Positions 22,536-31,398 of a stretch of 64,000 bases of DNA are shown here, in pieces. Below the pieces are notes generated by a model. It was not told the DNA's origin. It made no database searches and was given only the letters and a program-made list of their open reading frames with translations. Origin of the DNA: an uncultured Dehalococcoidia bacterium (lineage in GTDB: Bacteria; Chloroflexota; Dehalococcoidia; Lucifugimonadales; UBA3495). Position numbers and translations under genes: made by a program. The stretch covers positions 3,707,570 to 3,771,569 of the forward strand of contig OY282565.1 of the NCBI GenBank assembly GCA_958296445.1, given 5' to 3'. How positions within the stretch are numbered: position 1 is the first letter of the stretch; each line of letters starts with the position of its first letter.

Positions 22536-25004
22536 CTACCACAGCCGCGCCCGCCGCGACAGCGACGCCCGCAGCAGCGGATAGCGCAGGCGGAGCCAGG
22601 CCGCGGCCAGCCGTTCCCCGTCCTGAGACGACAGGGTTTTTGCGCCGTAGCGGGCGCGGACGTAGGAATCTACGATGACGTCCAGTTGCTCTTGATGCGC
22701 GGGCAGCAAGCCGCCGACCCGCTGCCCGAACTGGTAGGGCGTCCGCGGCGCGGCGGGGTTCAGGCCGCCCAGCGCCGCCAACGCCCGCAGCCGCCCGTAG
22801 ACCGCCCCAGGTTCCCCGTCCGCGGCCAAGTAGCGGCGATGGCCCCAAGACCCGGCCAGCGCCCCCACGGATATGACGGCCAATGCCACTAGCACCCAGA
22901 CCCAGGCCGCCGGCCCGCCGCCGCCAATCAACCCTTCGGGCAGGCCGCCCTCACCGGGCAATGGCTCCAGCGGGGCGCCGCATTCCAGGTCGAACTCATC
23001 TATACAATCCAGGTCAAGGCCGGACAGGAACGGCCCCTCGAACTCCGTCCCAAGGCCGCCGCCGGGAACCATCACTACCGGCAATTCCGCCCCCGGAGTC
23101 GGCTCAAAGGGAATCCAGTCATAGCCGGGGAAATACACTTCCACCCAAGCATGACTGTGACTGTCGGTAACGGCGTAACTGCCCGCCTGCTCGATAGCGT
23201 CGCCCGTGGTGTAGCCCACGGCCACCCGTGCCGGAACACCCGCCGAGCGCAACAGCACCGTCATAGACGAAGCAAAGTATTCGCTATAACCCTGCCCCTG
23301 CTCAAACAGAAAGTGGTCAACCCCGTCGGCATCGAAAGGCGGCGGCTCCACTTCCAGAGTATAGGGCAGCGTCTTCAGATGGGCCTCTACCGCTAGGGCT
23401 TTGTCATAGGGCGTTTCCGCGTCGGCGGTGAGCGACGCGCCCAAGTCTTTCACCCGTTGGGGCAGTTCCGCCGGAAGCTGCGTGTAGCGGATTATCACCG
23501 GCAACGGATAATCCGCCCCAGCCTCCCGCAACTGCTCCGGCTCCGCCGCCGAAACCGACGACGTTACCAGATAAGGTTCGTGGGCGGCGAATACGCCGTC
23601 GCGGGCGCGGACGGACAGCACATCCGGCGCGGCGGCGGCCCCTTCGGTCGCGGCAAGCCCGGCCCCCGGCGGCAACAACTCCGACAGCCGCGCCAAGTTT
23701 ACGTCGCCATCCTGCCGCCCCATCCAGTCGCCCAGCCGCTGGGCATCGTCCGCAGACAACCCGGACACGGTTACGCCGGGCAATCCCCCGCCGGACGCAA
23801 CGGCGATTTCGACCTCGGCCTCCCGGTCAACCGCGACAACGCGCCCACCGGCAAAGAGGATTTTCGTAGCGTAGAACGGGGTAACGCTATAGGTGGTTTC
23901 CACCCGTTCCTGCGCCTCGCCGGAAGGGGTTAAACCCGGCAATTCGCCCGCGGAAACATAATCCGTCTGCTCCGAAATCCAGCCCTTGCTGGTATAAGTG
24001 CCGTAAGTGCGCGCCTTCCAGTACAGCGGCGTCGCGGACTCCACTTGCAGCACCTGAGTGGTGGCCGGGTTGATGTTGCCCTGAAAGGCCATCACGTCGT
24101 CCCACACCCGGAAGCCGATTTCCCGCCGCGCCGGCAGCCCGGCGAACAAGCGGTTGAAATCGTCCTCGAAGCCGGTCAGCGGTTTCCGCATAGACTCGTA
24201 AGCGCCGGTGACCGGCGACCAGTTGCCCCCCACCGGCAACAGAAAAACCACTGCCAGAACCGCCACGGTAAGAAAGAAGCTGTCGGACAGGGTAAGCGCC
24301 CGCAGCCCCTCATCGTAGCGGATGCCGCGCCGCTCCCATTCGCCCTGCCGCCGCACCGCCTGAACCCGCGCCACCAGCAGCAACGCGGTGAAAAGATACA
24401 GCGCCAAGTGCAAATTGGTGTGCGGCGGGAGAAACGTAAGGTTGGACAGCAGCCCCAGCCCGCCCAGCACGAACACGCCCCAAAAGTTGCGGTGACGCAA
24501 AAACAGCCACGCCCCCAAGAACCCGGTAAGCCAGGACGCCACGACCAGCCCGAATGAAAAAGGAACCTTGTCTATGTTGATGGAGCCGTTTCGGGCCGCC
24601 TCCAGCCACAAACCCAGCCGCTCCCACAACGCGCCCGCGCCGCCCAGCGGTTCGCCGTCGAAAGCGAAACCGGACATCTGCCAGACCACGGTAAGCCCAC
24701 CCAGGGCCAGCCCCGGCAACAACGCCAGCCACCCCCAGAGCCAAGCGGGTTTCCGGGGCAACCTGGAAAACACAAAGGCGGTGAGCATCGCCAGCAGCAA
24801 CAGCCCCACCAGATTAGGCGTCGGGGCCCAGTCGGCCCGCTCTACCGCCATCACCACAACGCACAGGTTGGCCGTGAGCAGCAACAATGAAATCCAGCCA
24901 TCGGCCGGCCGCAACCGGGCCAGTAGCCGCCCCGCCGAATCCCCGGCGGCTTCGCTGTCCCAACCCAGGGCCAGGCCGCGCCTTACCGTTTCGCCGCTGG
25001 TCAT
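22536..25004 (-). CDS. TgpA-like membrane transglutaminase-domain protein with Ser in place of catalytic Cys
   Basis: An 822-aa membrane protein. The N-terminal third contains about seven hydrophobic helices. A large extracytoplasmic part follows, then a transglutaminase core near residues 560-640 (FLFEQGQGYSEYFASSMTVLLRS... DSHSHAWVEVYFPGYDWIPFEPTPG). A final helix (VWVLVALAVISVGALAG) and a cytoplasmic DUF4129-like tail end the chain. The core His (SHAWVEV) and Asp (GYDW) are present, but the position usually filled by Cys (GYCEYFA) is Ser (AGC codon). It may be non-catalytic or use Ser. It overlaps the DUF58 gene by ATGA, giving the MoxR / DUF58 / transglutaminase association well known in bacteria. 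Confidence 0.85.
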   Translation of the reverse strand: MTSGETVRRGLALGWDSEAAGDSAGRLLARLRPADGWISLLLLTANLCVVVMAVERADWAPTPNLVGLLLLAMLTAFVFSRLPRKPAWLWGWLALLPGLALGGLTVVWQMSGFAFDGEPLGGAGALWERLGLWLEAARNGSINIDKVPFSFGLVVASWLTGFLGAWLFLRHRNFWGVFVLGGLGLLSNLTFLPPHTNLHLALYLFTALLLVARVQAVRRQGEWERRGIRYDEGLRALTLSDSFFLTVAVLAVVFLLPVGGNWSPVTGAYESMRKPLTGFEDDFNRLFAGLPARREIGFRVWDDVMAFQGNINPATTQVLQVESATPLYWKARTYGTYTSKGWISEQTDYVSAGELPGLTPSGEAQERVETTYSVTPFYATKILFAGGRVVAVDREAEVEIAVASGGGLPGVTVSGLSADDAQRLGDWMGRQDGDVNLARLSELLPPGAGLAATEGAAAAPDVLSVRARDGVFAAHEPYLVTSSVSAAEPEQLREAGADYPLPVIIRYTQLPAELPQRVKDLGASLTADAETPYDKALAVEAHLKTLPYTLEVEPPPFDADGVDHFLFEQGQGYSEYFASSMTVLLRSAGVPARVAVGYTTGDAIEQAGSYAVTDSHSHAWVEVYFPGYDWIPFEPTPGAELPVVMVPGGGLGTEFEGPFLSGLDLDCIDEFDLECGAPLEPLPGEGGLPEGLIGGGGPAAWVWVLVALAVISVGALAGSWGHRRYLAADGEPGAVYGRLRALAALGGLNPAAPRTPYQFGQRVGGLLPAHQEQLDVIVDSYVRARYGAKTLSSQDGERLAAAWLRLRYPLLRASLSRRARLW

Positions 25005-26287
25005 AGCCGCTCCGCCCCCGAAACGCTCGCTTCCGCGCCTTCCAGACTCTCCCGATTCACCGGACGGGCCAGCGCGTCGTCCAGAAGTCCGCCCCGGCCA
25101 GCGACATAGACGGCGACCAGTTCCGCCGCCGCCGTGTCCACCACCGGCCCCACCGTCCGGCGGCTGCCGAAAGACGCCGGGTCAACCAGCGCCGCCGCGA
25201 CGGTGACGTTCAGCCGCTTCAAGTCCAGCAAAGCGGCAATCCAGGCCGGGTCAGTGTTGGCAGTGATGACGGTTACGGAATGAAAGTGGTTGAGGTGCGG
25301 GCGCATCCCATACAGAAATTCCGGCAGCGGCGCAGCGTTGGCGGCCTGCGCCCCGGCCAGGGTTTCCATCATCCGGTTCAGGTGGTCGGGGCCGTTGTCC
25401 GGGCGCAGCAGCCCCCCGTTTTCGCCGTTGACCGCCAGCCCCGCCGGAAGCCCCAGCTCCATCAGCCGCTGCGCTAGAGACGCCGCCAGGGTGACCGCCA
25501 GTTCCTCGGTGTTGTCCACCGGGTTCGCGGCGCCGCTTTCGTCTCCGTAGTGGTGCGACGGGCGGTGCAAATCCAGCAACAGCCAGAATTGGGCCGCCAG
25601 CCCCGCGTCAAATTCTTTCACCATCGGCGAGTTCATCCGGGCGGTATAAGGCCAGTGGATGCGGCGGTAGGCGTCGCCCGGCCGCCAGGCCCGCAACGAC
25701 GCCACATCGGTAGTAACTTGGTCAAAGTAGCGGGTAAGGCGGCTGTCTGCGGGCAGTCCGGCAAACCGCGAATCCAAGTTGAGCAAGGGTTCGGTAGCCG
25801 GGTAAACGATATAGGTATGGGGGTCGGAAAAGTAGCGGCCAAAGCGAAACAGCCCGAAAGGATCCTGGCTCACCACCCGAACCTCGCCGCCCTGAAACAG
25901 CCCCCGGCGAGCCAAGTACGTCTCAATGCGCCAGCTACGAACCTGGCGCCGGTCGAGGGACAGCCCGCGCCCGCCGGGTTCCGGCGCGGCCCCGGCCGCC
26001 TCGGTCACCTCCAGCCACGACTTGGGCAGCCAAGTGCGGTTAGTAACCGTAACCTGTCCTTCCAGATAGCCCCCCACCTGCCCCCGGTCGCCCGTCCGCG
26101 ACACCCGCACCTCCAGCCCCCGCAAAGACAGCCAGGCCCACACGGCCCCAACGGCAATCAGAAACAGCACCACATAAAGCAGCCGGTAGAAAAAGGGAAA
26201 CCCCGTCCCGATGGCGTAAAACACCACCACCAGAAACAGCACCAGCAACCCGATAGTCCGTTTTTTAGCGGTAAACATAGTTATCAT
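25001..26287 (-). CDS. DUF58 domain-containing membrane protein
   Basis: A 428-aa protein. Two N-terminal membrane helices (IGLLVLFLVVVFYAIG and YVVLFLIAVGAVWAWL) precede a beta-rich region and the DUF58 core YPATEPLLNL ... SLRAWRPGDAYRRIHWPYTARMNSPMVKEFDA near residues 175-240. A von Willebrand A-like fold follows. ATG 26287 is chosen for GGGGAGGGGG just upstream. DUF58 proteins co-occur with MoxR AAA+ ATPases; the MoxR gene here is 1.2 kb away on the opposite strand, separated by two coiled-coil genes, which is unusual as the set is normally one operon. Its stop overlaps the transglutaminase start. Confidence 0.88.
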   Translation of the reverse strand: MITMFTAKKRTIGLLVLFLVVVFYAIGTGFPFFYRLLYVVLFLIAVGAVWAWLSLRGLEVRVSRTGDRGQVGGYLEGQVTVTNRTWLPKSWLEVTEAAGAAPEPGGRGLSLDRRQVRSWRIETYLARRGLFQGGEVRVVSQDPFGLFRFGRYFSDPHTYIVYPATEPLLNLDSRFAGLPADSRLTRYFDQVTTDVASLRAWRPGDAYRRIHWPYTARMNSPMVKEFDAGLAAQFWLLLDLHRPSHHYGDESGAANPVDNTEELAVTLAASLAQRLMELGLPAGLAVNGENGGLLRPDNGPDHLNRMMETLAGAQAANAAPLPEFLYGMRPHLNHFHSVTVITANTDPAWIAALLDLKRLNVTVAAALVDPASFGSRRTVGPVVDTAAAELVAVYVAGRGGLLDDALARPVNRESLEGAEASVSGAERL

Positions 26288-26340
26288 CCCCCTCCCCGAG
26301 GGAAGGTCAAGATGCAGCAACCCGGCAAAACCCGTCCCAC

Positions 26341-26696
26341 CTACGCAGGCGGCATCCGAAACCGGACGTTACCATCGTCATCGTGAGGATGGGACATCAT
26401 AGCTTCAAGCAGACGCCGGATTTCCCCTCTCGTATGCTCGCCTTCCGAGCGAATCAGCTCCCGAATCTGCTCGTTCTCACGGCGTCTCTGTTCGCTCCCC
26501 CAGCGCATTTCTTCCCGAAACTGCGCGTATCCTCGGCGTATCTCTTCCCGCATTTGCTCATTTTCGTATCGCATACAATCAAAGCCTTGCTCCAGTCTTT
26601 CCAGCCAGTAAAAAATTCTGGCATTGATGCCCGCGAAGGCAATCAGAACAGCGCACCGGCAACGATAATGGCCGCGGTTGCGGCACTGGAATCCAT
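26341..26696 (-). pseudogene. Frameshifted copy of the neighbouring coiled-coil membrane protein
   Basis: From ATG 26696 the frame reads MDSSAATAAIIVAGALF and stops. Relative to the copy at 26738-27292 about 13 bp are missing after the VAG codons. Beyond the lesion another frame resumes the homologous sequence (AVLIAFAGINARIFY, LERLEQGFDCMRYENEQ) and runs to 26341, ending HPHDDDGNVRFRMP. The coiled-coil repeat is also shorter. An internal ATG at 26574 could still express 77 aa without the membrane helix. Confidence 0.7.
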
Positions 26697-26737
26697 ATCA
26701 TATACCCCTTCAGGCAGAGTGGACTGCAAGCTCCCGG

Positions 26738-27292
26738 CTATGACAGCGGTATCCGAAACTGCACGCTCCCATCATCATCGTGAGAATGGGAAAGCATAGC
26801 CTCGGCCAGACGCCGGATTTCCCCCCGCGTCTGCTCGCTTTCCAAGCGAAACAGATCCTGCAACTGCTCGCTCTCCCGACGCATCTCCCCCCGCAACTGC
26901 TCGTGTCCTCGGCGCATTTCCTCCCGCAATTGCTCGTTATCATAACGTCTTTGCTCGCTCTCCCGACGCATTTCCTCCCGCAATTGCTCGTTATCATAGC
27001 GTCTCTGCTCGCTCTCCCGACGCATCTCCTCCCGCAACTGCTCGTGTCCTTGGCGCATTTCCTCCCGCAATTGCTCGTGTCCTTGGCGCATCTCCTCCCG
27101 CAACTGCTCGCCCTCGTAGCGCATCTGCTCCCGCGTTTGCTGATTTTCGGAGCGCAACGAATCAAAGCCTTGCTCCAGCCTTCCCAGCCGGTAAAAAATT
27201 CTGGCATTGATGCCCACCAAGGCAATCAGAACGGCGACACCGCCGGCAATACCGGCAGCGATAATGGCCGCCGTTGCGGCGCTGGACTCCAT
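26738..27292 (-). CDS. Membrane-anchored coiled-coil repeat protein, hypothetical
   Basis: A 184-aa protein. One membrane helix (AAIIAAGIAGGVAVLIALVG, residues 9-28) is followed by about 130 residues of highly charged coiled coil made of repeats of 7 and 11 residues (EQLREEMRRESEQRRYDNEQLREEM type). The C-terminus HDDDGSVQFRIPLS is conserved between the two tandem copies. ATG 27292 follows AGAGGGG; the frame extends further upstream but without support. The function is unknown; it lies between moxR and DUF58 and is the intact copy of a tandem pair. Confidence 0.7.
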   Translation of the reverse strand: MESSAATAAIIAAGIAGGVAVLIALVGINARIFYRLGRLEQGFDSLRSENQQTREQMRYEGEQLREEMRQGHEQLREEMRQGHEQLREEMRRESEQRRYDNEQLREEMRRESEQRRYDNEQLREEMRRGHEQLRGEMRRESEQLQDLFRLESEQTRGEIRRLAEAMLSHSHDDDGSVQFRIPLS

Positions 27293-27510
27293 ATCGTATA
27301 CCCCTCTAGACAGAGTGGACGGCAAGACCCCTGCTATGACGGCGGTATCCCAAACCGCAATTCCCATCGCCATCGCGGGAAAGGAAACCCTAGGCGCCCC
27401 CGTTTCACCGTTGCCGCCCGTTTCACCGCTGCCGTATGATACACTAATTCAGCCCAGCGCCCTAGTTCCGCGCCCGGCTATCTAAAACTCCATACTACCG
27501 AGGGGTTCCG

Positions 27511-28464
27511 GTGCAGCAGACAGATTCCGCCCCCGCCGCGGCGCGGGCCATCGTTGACAACGTTTCCCGGGTTATCGTCGGCAAAACCCCGGTTATCGAG
27601 CAGACCCTGGCGGCCCTCATCGCCCAAGGCCACATCCTGGTCGAGGACGTCCCGGGCGTGGGCAAGACTATGCTCGCCAAAAGCCTGGCCGCCTCGCTGG
27701 GGTGCCAGTTCAAGCGCATCCAGTTCACCCCCGACCTGCTGCCCAGCGACATCACCGGCATCTCCATCTACAACCAGCGCACCGGGCAGTTCGAGTTCCG
27801 CCCCGGCCCGGTTATGGCCCAAGTGGTGCTGGCCGACGAAATCAACCGCGCCACCCCCAAAACCCAGTCGGCCCTGCTGGAAGCGATGGAAGAGCTGCAA
27901 GTGTCAGTGGACGGCGCAACCCACCACCTAGAGCCGCCCTTCATCGTGCTGGCGACCCAGAACCCCATCGAATACGAAGGCACCTTCCCCCTGCCGGAAG
28001 CGCAGCTTGACCGCTTCCTAGTTCGCGTGAGCTTGGGCTACCCCGACTTTGCCGAGGAGCTGGCGGTAATCGAGCGGCAAGAGCAAACCCACCCCATAGA
28101 CGCCCTAGACGCCGTGGCCTCGCCCGCCGACGTGGTGCGGCTCCAGCGGGCCGCCCAAGAAGTCTACGTTGACGGGCTGGTGCGCGAGTACATCGTCGGC
28201 CTGACCGAGGCCACCCGCAGCCATCAGGACGTAGCCCTCGGCGCCTCGCCCCGCGCCTCTCTGGGAATGTTCCGCATGGCCCGCGCCTACGCCCTAGTGC
28301 AGAACCGCGACTACGTTATCCCCGACGACGTGCAGGCCCTGGCCCACGGCGTAATGGGACACCGCATCATACTGTCGCCCGCCGCCCGTATGCGCCGCCT
28401 CCAGCCCCGCGAAGTCATAGACCGCCTGCTGGAAACCGTCCCCATCCCCGGCGCGGCGCGATAG
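27511..28464 (+). CDS. MoxR family AAA+ ATPase
   Basis: A 317-aa MoxR-type AAA+ chaperone-like ATPase. Walker A EDVPGVGKTMLAK lies near residue 50, Walker B VVLADEINRATPKTQSALLEAMEE near 109, sensor 1 VLATQNPIEYEGTFPLPEAQLDRF near 150, and the winged-helix lid SPRASLGMFRMARAYAL near 250. The start is GTG 27511 preceded by GAGGGG. MoxR proteins act with DUF58/VWA proteins in metallo-centre or envelope-complex maturation; the DUF58 and transglutaminase-like genes lie close by on the other strand, so a divergent arrangement is inferred. Confidence 0.93.
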   Translation: MQQTDSAPAAARAIVDNVSRVIVGKTPVIEQTLAALIAQGHILVEDVPGVGKTMLAKSLAASLGCQFKRIQFTPDLLPSDITGISIYNQRTGQFEFRPGPVMAQVVLADEINRATPKTQSALLEAMEELQVSVDGATHHLEPPFIVLATQNPIEYEGTFPLPEAQLDRFLVRVSLGYPDFAEELAVIERQEQTHPIDALDAVASPADVVRLQRAAQEVYVDGLVREYIVGLTEATRSHQDVALGASPRASLGMFRMARAYALVQNRDYVIPDDVQALAHGVMGHRIILSPAARMRRLQPREVIDRLLETVPIPGAAR

Positions 28465-28475
28465 ACCGGGTAAGT

Positions 28476-28565
28476 TTAACCACTGAGAGCGCAAAGAACA
28501 CCGGTATTCAAGAAAAATGCCCAAAAATCTCCGTGTTCTCTGCGCCCCCCGTGGTTAATAAATTG
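28476..28565. repeat. Dispersed inverted repeat, family B
   Basis: ACCACTGAGAGCGCAAAGAA and TTCTCTGCGCCCCCCGTGGT bracket an AT-rich centre. It fills the gap between moxR and the lipoprotein cluster. Confidence 0.65.
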
Positions 28566-28635
28566 TGGCTAATAAATCCGGTATGGCTACGCGGGCGTAG
28601 TATCCTCATAACCGCCACCGGAAACGAGGGAATTG

Positions 28636-30120
28636 ATGCAGCGCACAACCGGCATTCGCGGCCTAGCATTCGGCTTTCTGGCCGCGGCCCTCGCGTTGCT
28701 ACTGGCTTGCGGCGGTTCGGCGACGGCGGTTCCGACGTCCACCACCGCGCCCACGGCCACCACCGCCCCCGCCGCTCCGACGGCCACCACCGCCCCCACG
28801 CCGACGATTCCGCCGCCTACTGTAACGCCCGCGACCGCCACGCCCGTTCCCACGGATACGCCAACCGCCACCGCCGCGCCCAAGCCTACGCCCACCCCCG
28901 AACCTACGCCCGCGCCCGTGGCGACAACCCAGGCAGTCGAGCCCACGGCAACCCCTCCGGCGACTGCCGCCGCGCCCACGGCGACGCCGGAACCGCCTAC
29001 TCCGCCGCCGCCCACGCCGGAACCGCCCACACCCGCCCCGCCCCCGCCGCCCTGCGAGGGAACCCGCGGCGGCGCCATCGGCGACTGCGCCCCGGAGTTC
29101 GCCGGAACCCAAGAATGGATTAACAGCCAGCCCCTTTCGATGGAAAACCTGCTCGGCAAAGTAGTGCTGATTGACTTCTGGACTTATTCCTGCATCAACT
29201 GCATCCGCACCCTGCCCTACCTCCAAAGCTGGCATCAGCGTTACGCCGACGACGGCCTAGTAATCGTCGGCGTCCACACCCCTGAGTTCGAGTTCGAGAA
29301 GCTGTACGGCAACGTAGTGCAGGCCACCAAAGATATGGACGTAGCCTGGCCGGTAGTACAGGACAACGAGTTCAGCGTTTGGCGCAGCTACTCCAACCGC
29401 TACTGGCCCGCCAAATATCTGGTAGACCAGAACGGGGTAATCCAGTACCGGCATTTCGGCGAGGGCAAGTACGCCGAAACCGAGGAAGCCATCCGCACCC
29501 TACTAGAGGAAGTGGGCGCGGCCTCCGAAGCCCTCACAATGCCCCTGCCCAGCGACCAGCAGACCGACGAAACCTTTATGCAGGACGGCAACCGTCGGCG
29601 CATCCTGGAACTGTTCGCCGGGTGGAACTTCGTCCTGACCCACTACCAAGCCGGCCGCGGCACCTACGTCGGGCAGATTGACGCCTACAACACAATGCGC
29701 GACCAGGTGGCCCAACTGGAAGTGCCGGAACTGATCAAACCGCACCGAATTTATTTCAACGGCCCCTGGCACATCGGCGCCGAGCGGGTTCGACACGCCG
29801 AGAAAACCGACCACCTTGACGATTTCGTTATTCTCGCCTATTCCTCCCGCTCCGTGAACGCAGTCCTCGCCTCGGAATCCGGCGAACCCTACAAAGTCGT
29901 GGTCACCGTCAACAACGAATACCTCACCCCAGACAACAAGGGCAACGACATAATCATCGGAGAGGGCGGCGAAAGCTACCTGATGGTCACCGAACCCAAA
30001 GCCTACAAAATTATCGAACATCCCACTTGGCAAGAAAATCAGATTTTGCAAATGTATTCAATGTCCGACGATTTCGGCCTCTACTCTTTCACCTTCGGAA
30101 CCTACAAGGACGGTTTCTAA
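28636..30120 (+). CDS. Thioredoxin-fold lipoprotein with DipZ-like C-terminal domain, copy 1
   Basis: A 494-aa lipoprotein with lipobox LLLAC and acylated Cys25. A Thr/Pro/Ala linker of about 120 residues acts as a spacer. A TlpA/redoxin domain follows with active site WTYSCINCIRTLPYL (Cys185 and Cys188), and a C-terminal beta domain (IYFNGPWHIG ... GLYSFTFGTYKDGF) resembling the C-terminal part of DipZ-type disulfide proteins. It likely acts on the outer face of the membrane in thiol-disulfide exchange. ATG 28636 follows GAGGGA. The next gene, a close paralogue, starts immediately after its stop codon. Confidence 0.86.
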   Translation: MQRTTGIRGLAFGFLAAALALLLACGGSATAVPTSTTAPTATTAPAAPTATTAPTPTIPPPTVTPATATPVPTDTPTATAAPKPTPTPEPTPAPVATTQAVEPTATPPATAAAPTATPEPPTPPPPTPEPPTPAPPPPPCEGTRGGAIGDCAPEFAGTQEWINSQPLSMENLLGKVVLIDFWTYSCINCIRTLPYLQSWHQRYADDGLVIVGVHTPEFEFEKLYGNVVQATKDMDVAWPVVQDNEFSVWRSYSNRYWPAKYLVDQNGVIQYRHFGEGKYAETEEAIRTLLEEVGAASEALTMPLPSDQQTDETFMQDGNRRRILELFAGWNFVLTHYQAGRGTYVGQIDAYNTMRDQVAQLEVPELIKPHRIYFNGPWHIGAERVRHAEKTDHLDDFVILAYSSRSVNAVLASESGEPYKVVVTVNNEYLTPDNKGNDIIIGEGGESYLMVTEPKAYKIIEHPTWQENQILQMYSMSDDFGLYSFTFGTYKDGF

Positions 30121-31398
30121 ATGATACGGCTACTTTCCCTCATAGCCGCGGCCGCCCTAGCCCTGGCGATGGCCTGCGGCAGCGCCGCCCCCGCGGCCAC
30201 CCCCGCCGTGACGATGATGCCCGGCCCCACGGCCACCGATGCGCCGTCCGCCGCCACGTCCCAGCCAGCGGCAACCCAGCCCCCAACGGCAACCCAGCCC
30301 GCCGGGCCCCCGCCCCCCTGCGAGGGAACCCGCGGCGGCGCCGTCGGCGACTGCGCCCCGGAATTCGCCGGAACCCAAGAATGGATTAACAGCCAGCCCC
30401 TTTCGATGGAGAGCTTGCGCGGTAAAGTAGTGCTGATTGACTTTTGGACCTACACCTGCGTCAACTGCATCCGCACCCTGCCCTACCTGCAAAGCTGGCA
30501 TGAGCGCTACGCCGACGACGGCCTAGTCATCGTCGGCGTCCACACCCCCGAATTCGAGTTCGAGAAGCTCTACGACAACGTGATTCAGGCCACCGTCACC
30601 GAAGGCGTCGCCTGGCCCGTAGTGCAGGATAACGAATTCAGCGTTTGGCGCAGCTACTCCAACCGCTACTGGCCCGCCAAATACCTCATTGACCAGCACG
30701 GCGTAATCCAGTACCGGCATTTCGGCGAGGGCAAGTACGCCGAAACCGAGGAGCAAATCCGCCGACTGCTACTGGAAACGGGTATGGACTCCGCCGACCT
30801 CAGCCTCTCCCTGCCCCAAGACCAGCAGCGCGACGACTCCTACCGCTTGGGTATGGACGTCACCCGCGAGCTGTTCGCCGGCTGGAAATTCACCGCGGCC
30901 CAAGGGCGCGGCGGCATCGGGCAAGGCGACGAATATATGGAAGCCGCCCGCGAATCCTACTCCGGGGAAGGCTACCCCCCGGTAGTAGTCCAATTCCAGG
31001 CCCCCAATTCCCTGAAATCCAATCTGATTTACTTCAACGGCCCGTGGGCCATCGACTCAGAAAGCGCCCGCCACGCCGAAGCCACCGACCATTACAACGA
31101 CTATCTGGCCCTAGTCTACTCCGCCCGCTCGGTCAACGCGGTGCTAACCTCCGAATCCGGCCAACCCTACCAAGTGAGAATCACCCTCAACGGCCAATAC
31201 CTGACCGAGGAAAACAAGGGCGACGACATAACCATCGGCGACGACGGCGTTTCCTATCTGCTGGTCACCGAACCCAAGCTCTACAAAATCGTGGAGCATT
31301 CCGACTGGCAGGGAAACCAAGAATTGCGGATGTCCTCGACGTCCAGCGACTTCGGCCTGTACTCCTTCACCTTCGGAGTTTATGAGGACGGCTACTAA
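30121..31398 (+). CDS. Thioredoxin-fold lipoprotein with DipZ-like C-terminal domain, copy 2
   Basis: A 425-aa paralogue with lipobox ALAMAC, Cys19, and a shorter Pro/Thr/Ala spacer. The redoxin site is WTYTCVNCIRTLPYL (Cys113 and Cys116), and the same C-terminal domain is present. Its redoxin half is almost identical to copy 1 (EGTRGGA-x-GDCAPEFAG, HTPEFEFEKLY), while the region after the redoxin domain has diverged, suggesting tandem duplication with partial conversion. The start codon directly abuts the previous stop, and the stop overlaps the next start as TAATG, so the three genes are one tightly packed operon. Confidence 0.86.
   Translation: MIRLLSLIAAAALALAMACGSAAPAATPAVTMMPGPTATDAPSAATSQPAATQPPTATQPAGPPPPCEGTRGGAVGDCAPEFAGTQEWINSQPLSMESLRGKVVLIDFWTYTCVNCIRTLPYLQSWHERYADDGLVIVGVHTPEFEFEKLYDNVIQATVTEGVAWPVVQDNEFSVWRSYSNRYWPAKYLIDQHGVIQYRHFGEGKYAETEEQIRRLLLETGMDSADLSLSLPQDQQRDDSYRLGMDVTRELFAGWKFTAAQGRGGIGQGDEYMEAARESYSGEGYPPVVVQFQAPNSLKSNLIYFNGPWAIDSESARHAEATDHYNDYLALVYSARSVNAVLTSESGQPYQVRITLNGQYLTEENKGDDITIGDDGVSYLLVTEPKLYKIVEHSDWQGNQELRMSSTSSDFGLYSFTFGVYEDGY

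Noticed and set aside
30121..31398. Assembly duplication as explanation for the two adjacent redoxin lipoproteins
   Set aside because: The C-terminal halves and spacers are clearly diverged, so these are genuine paralogues.
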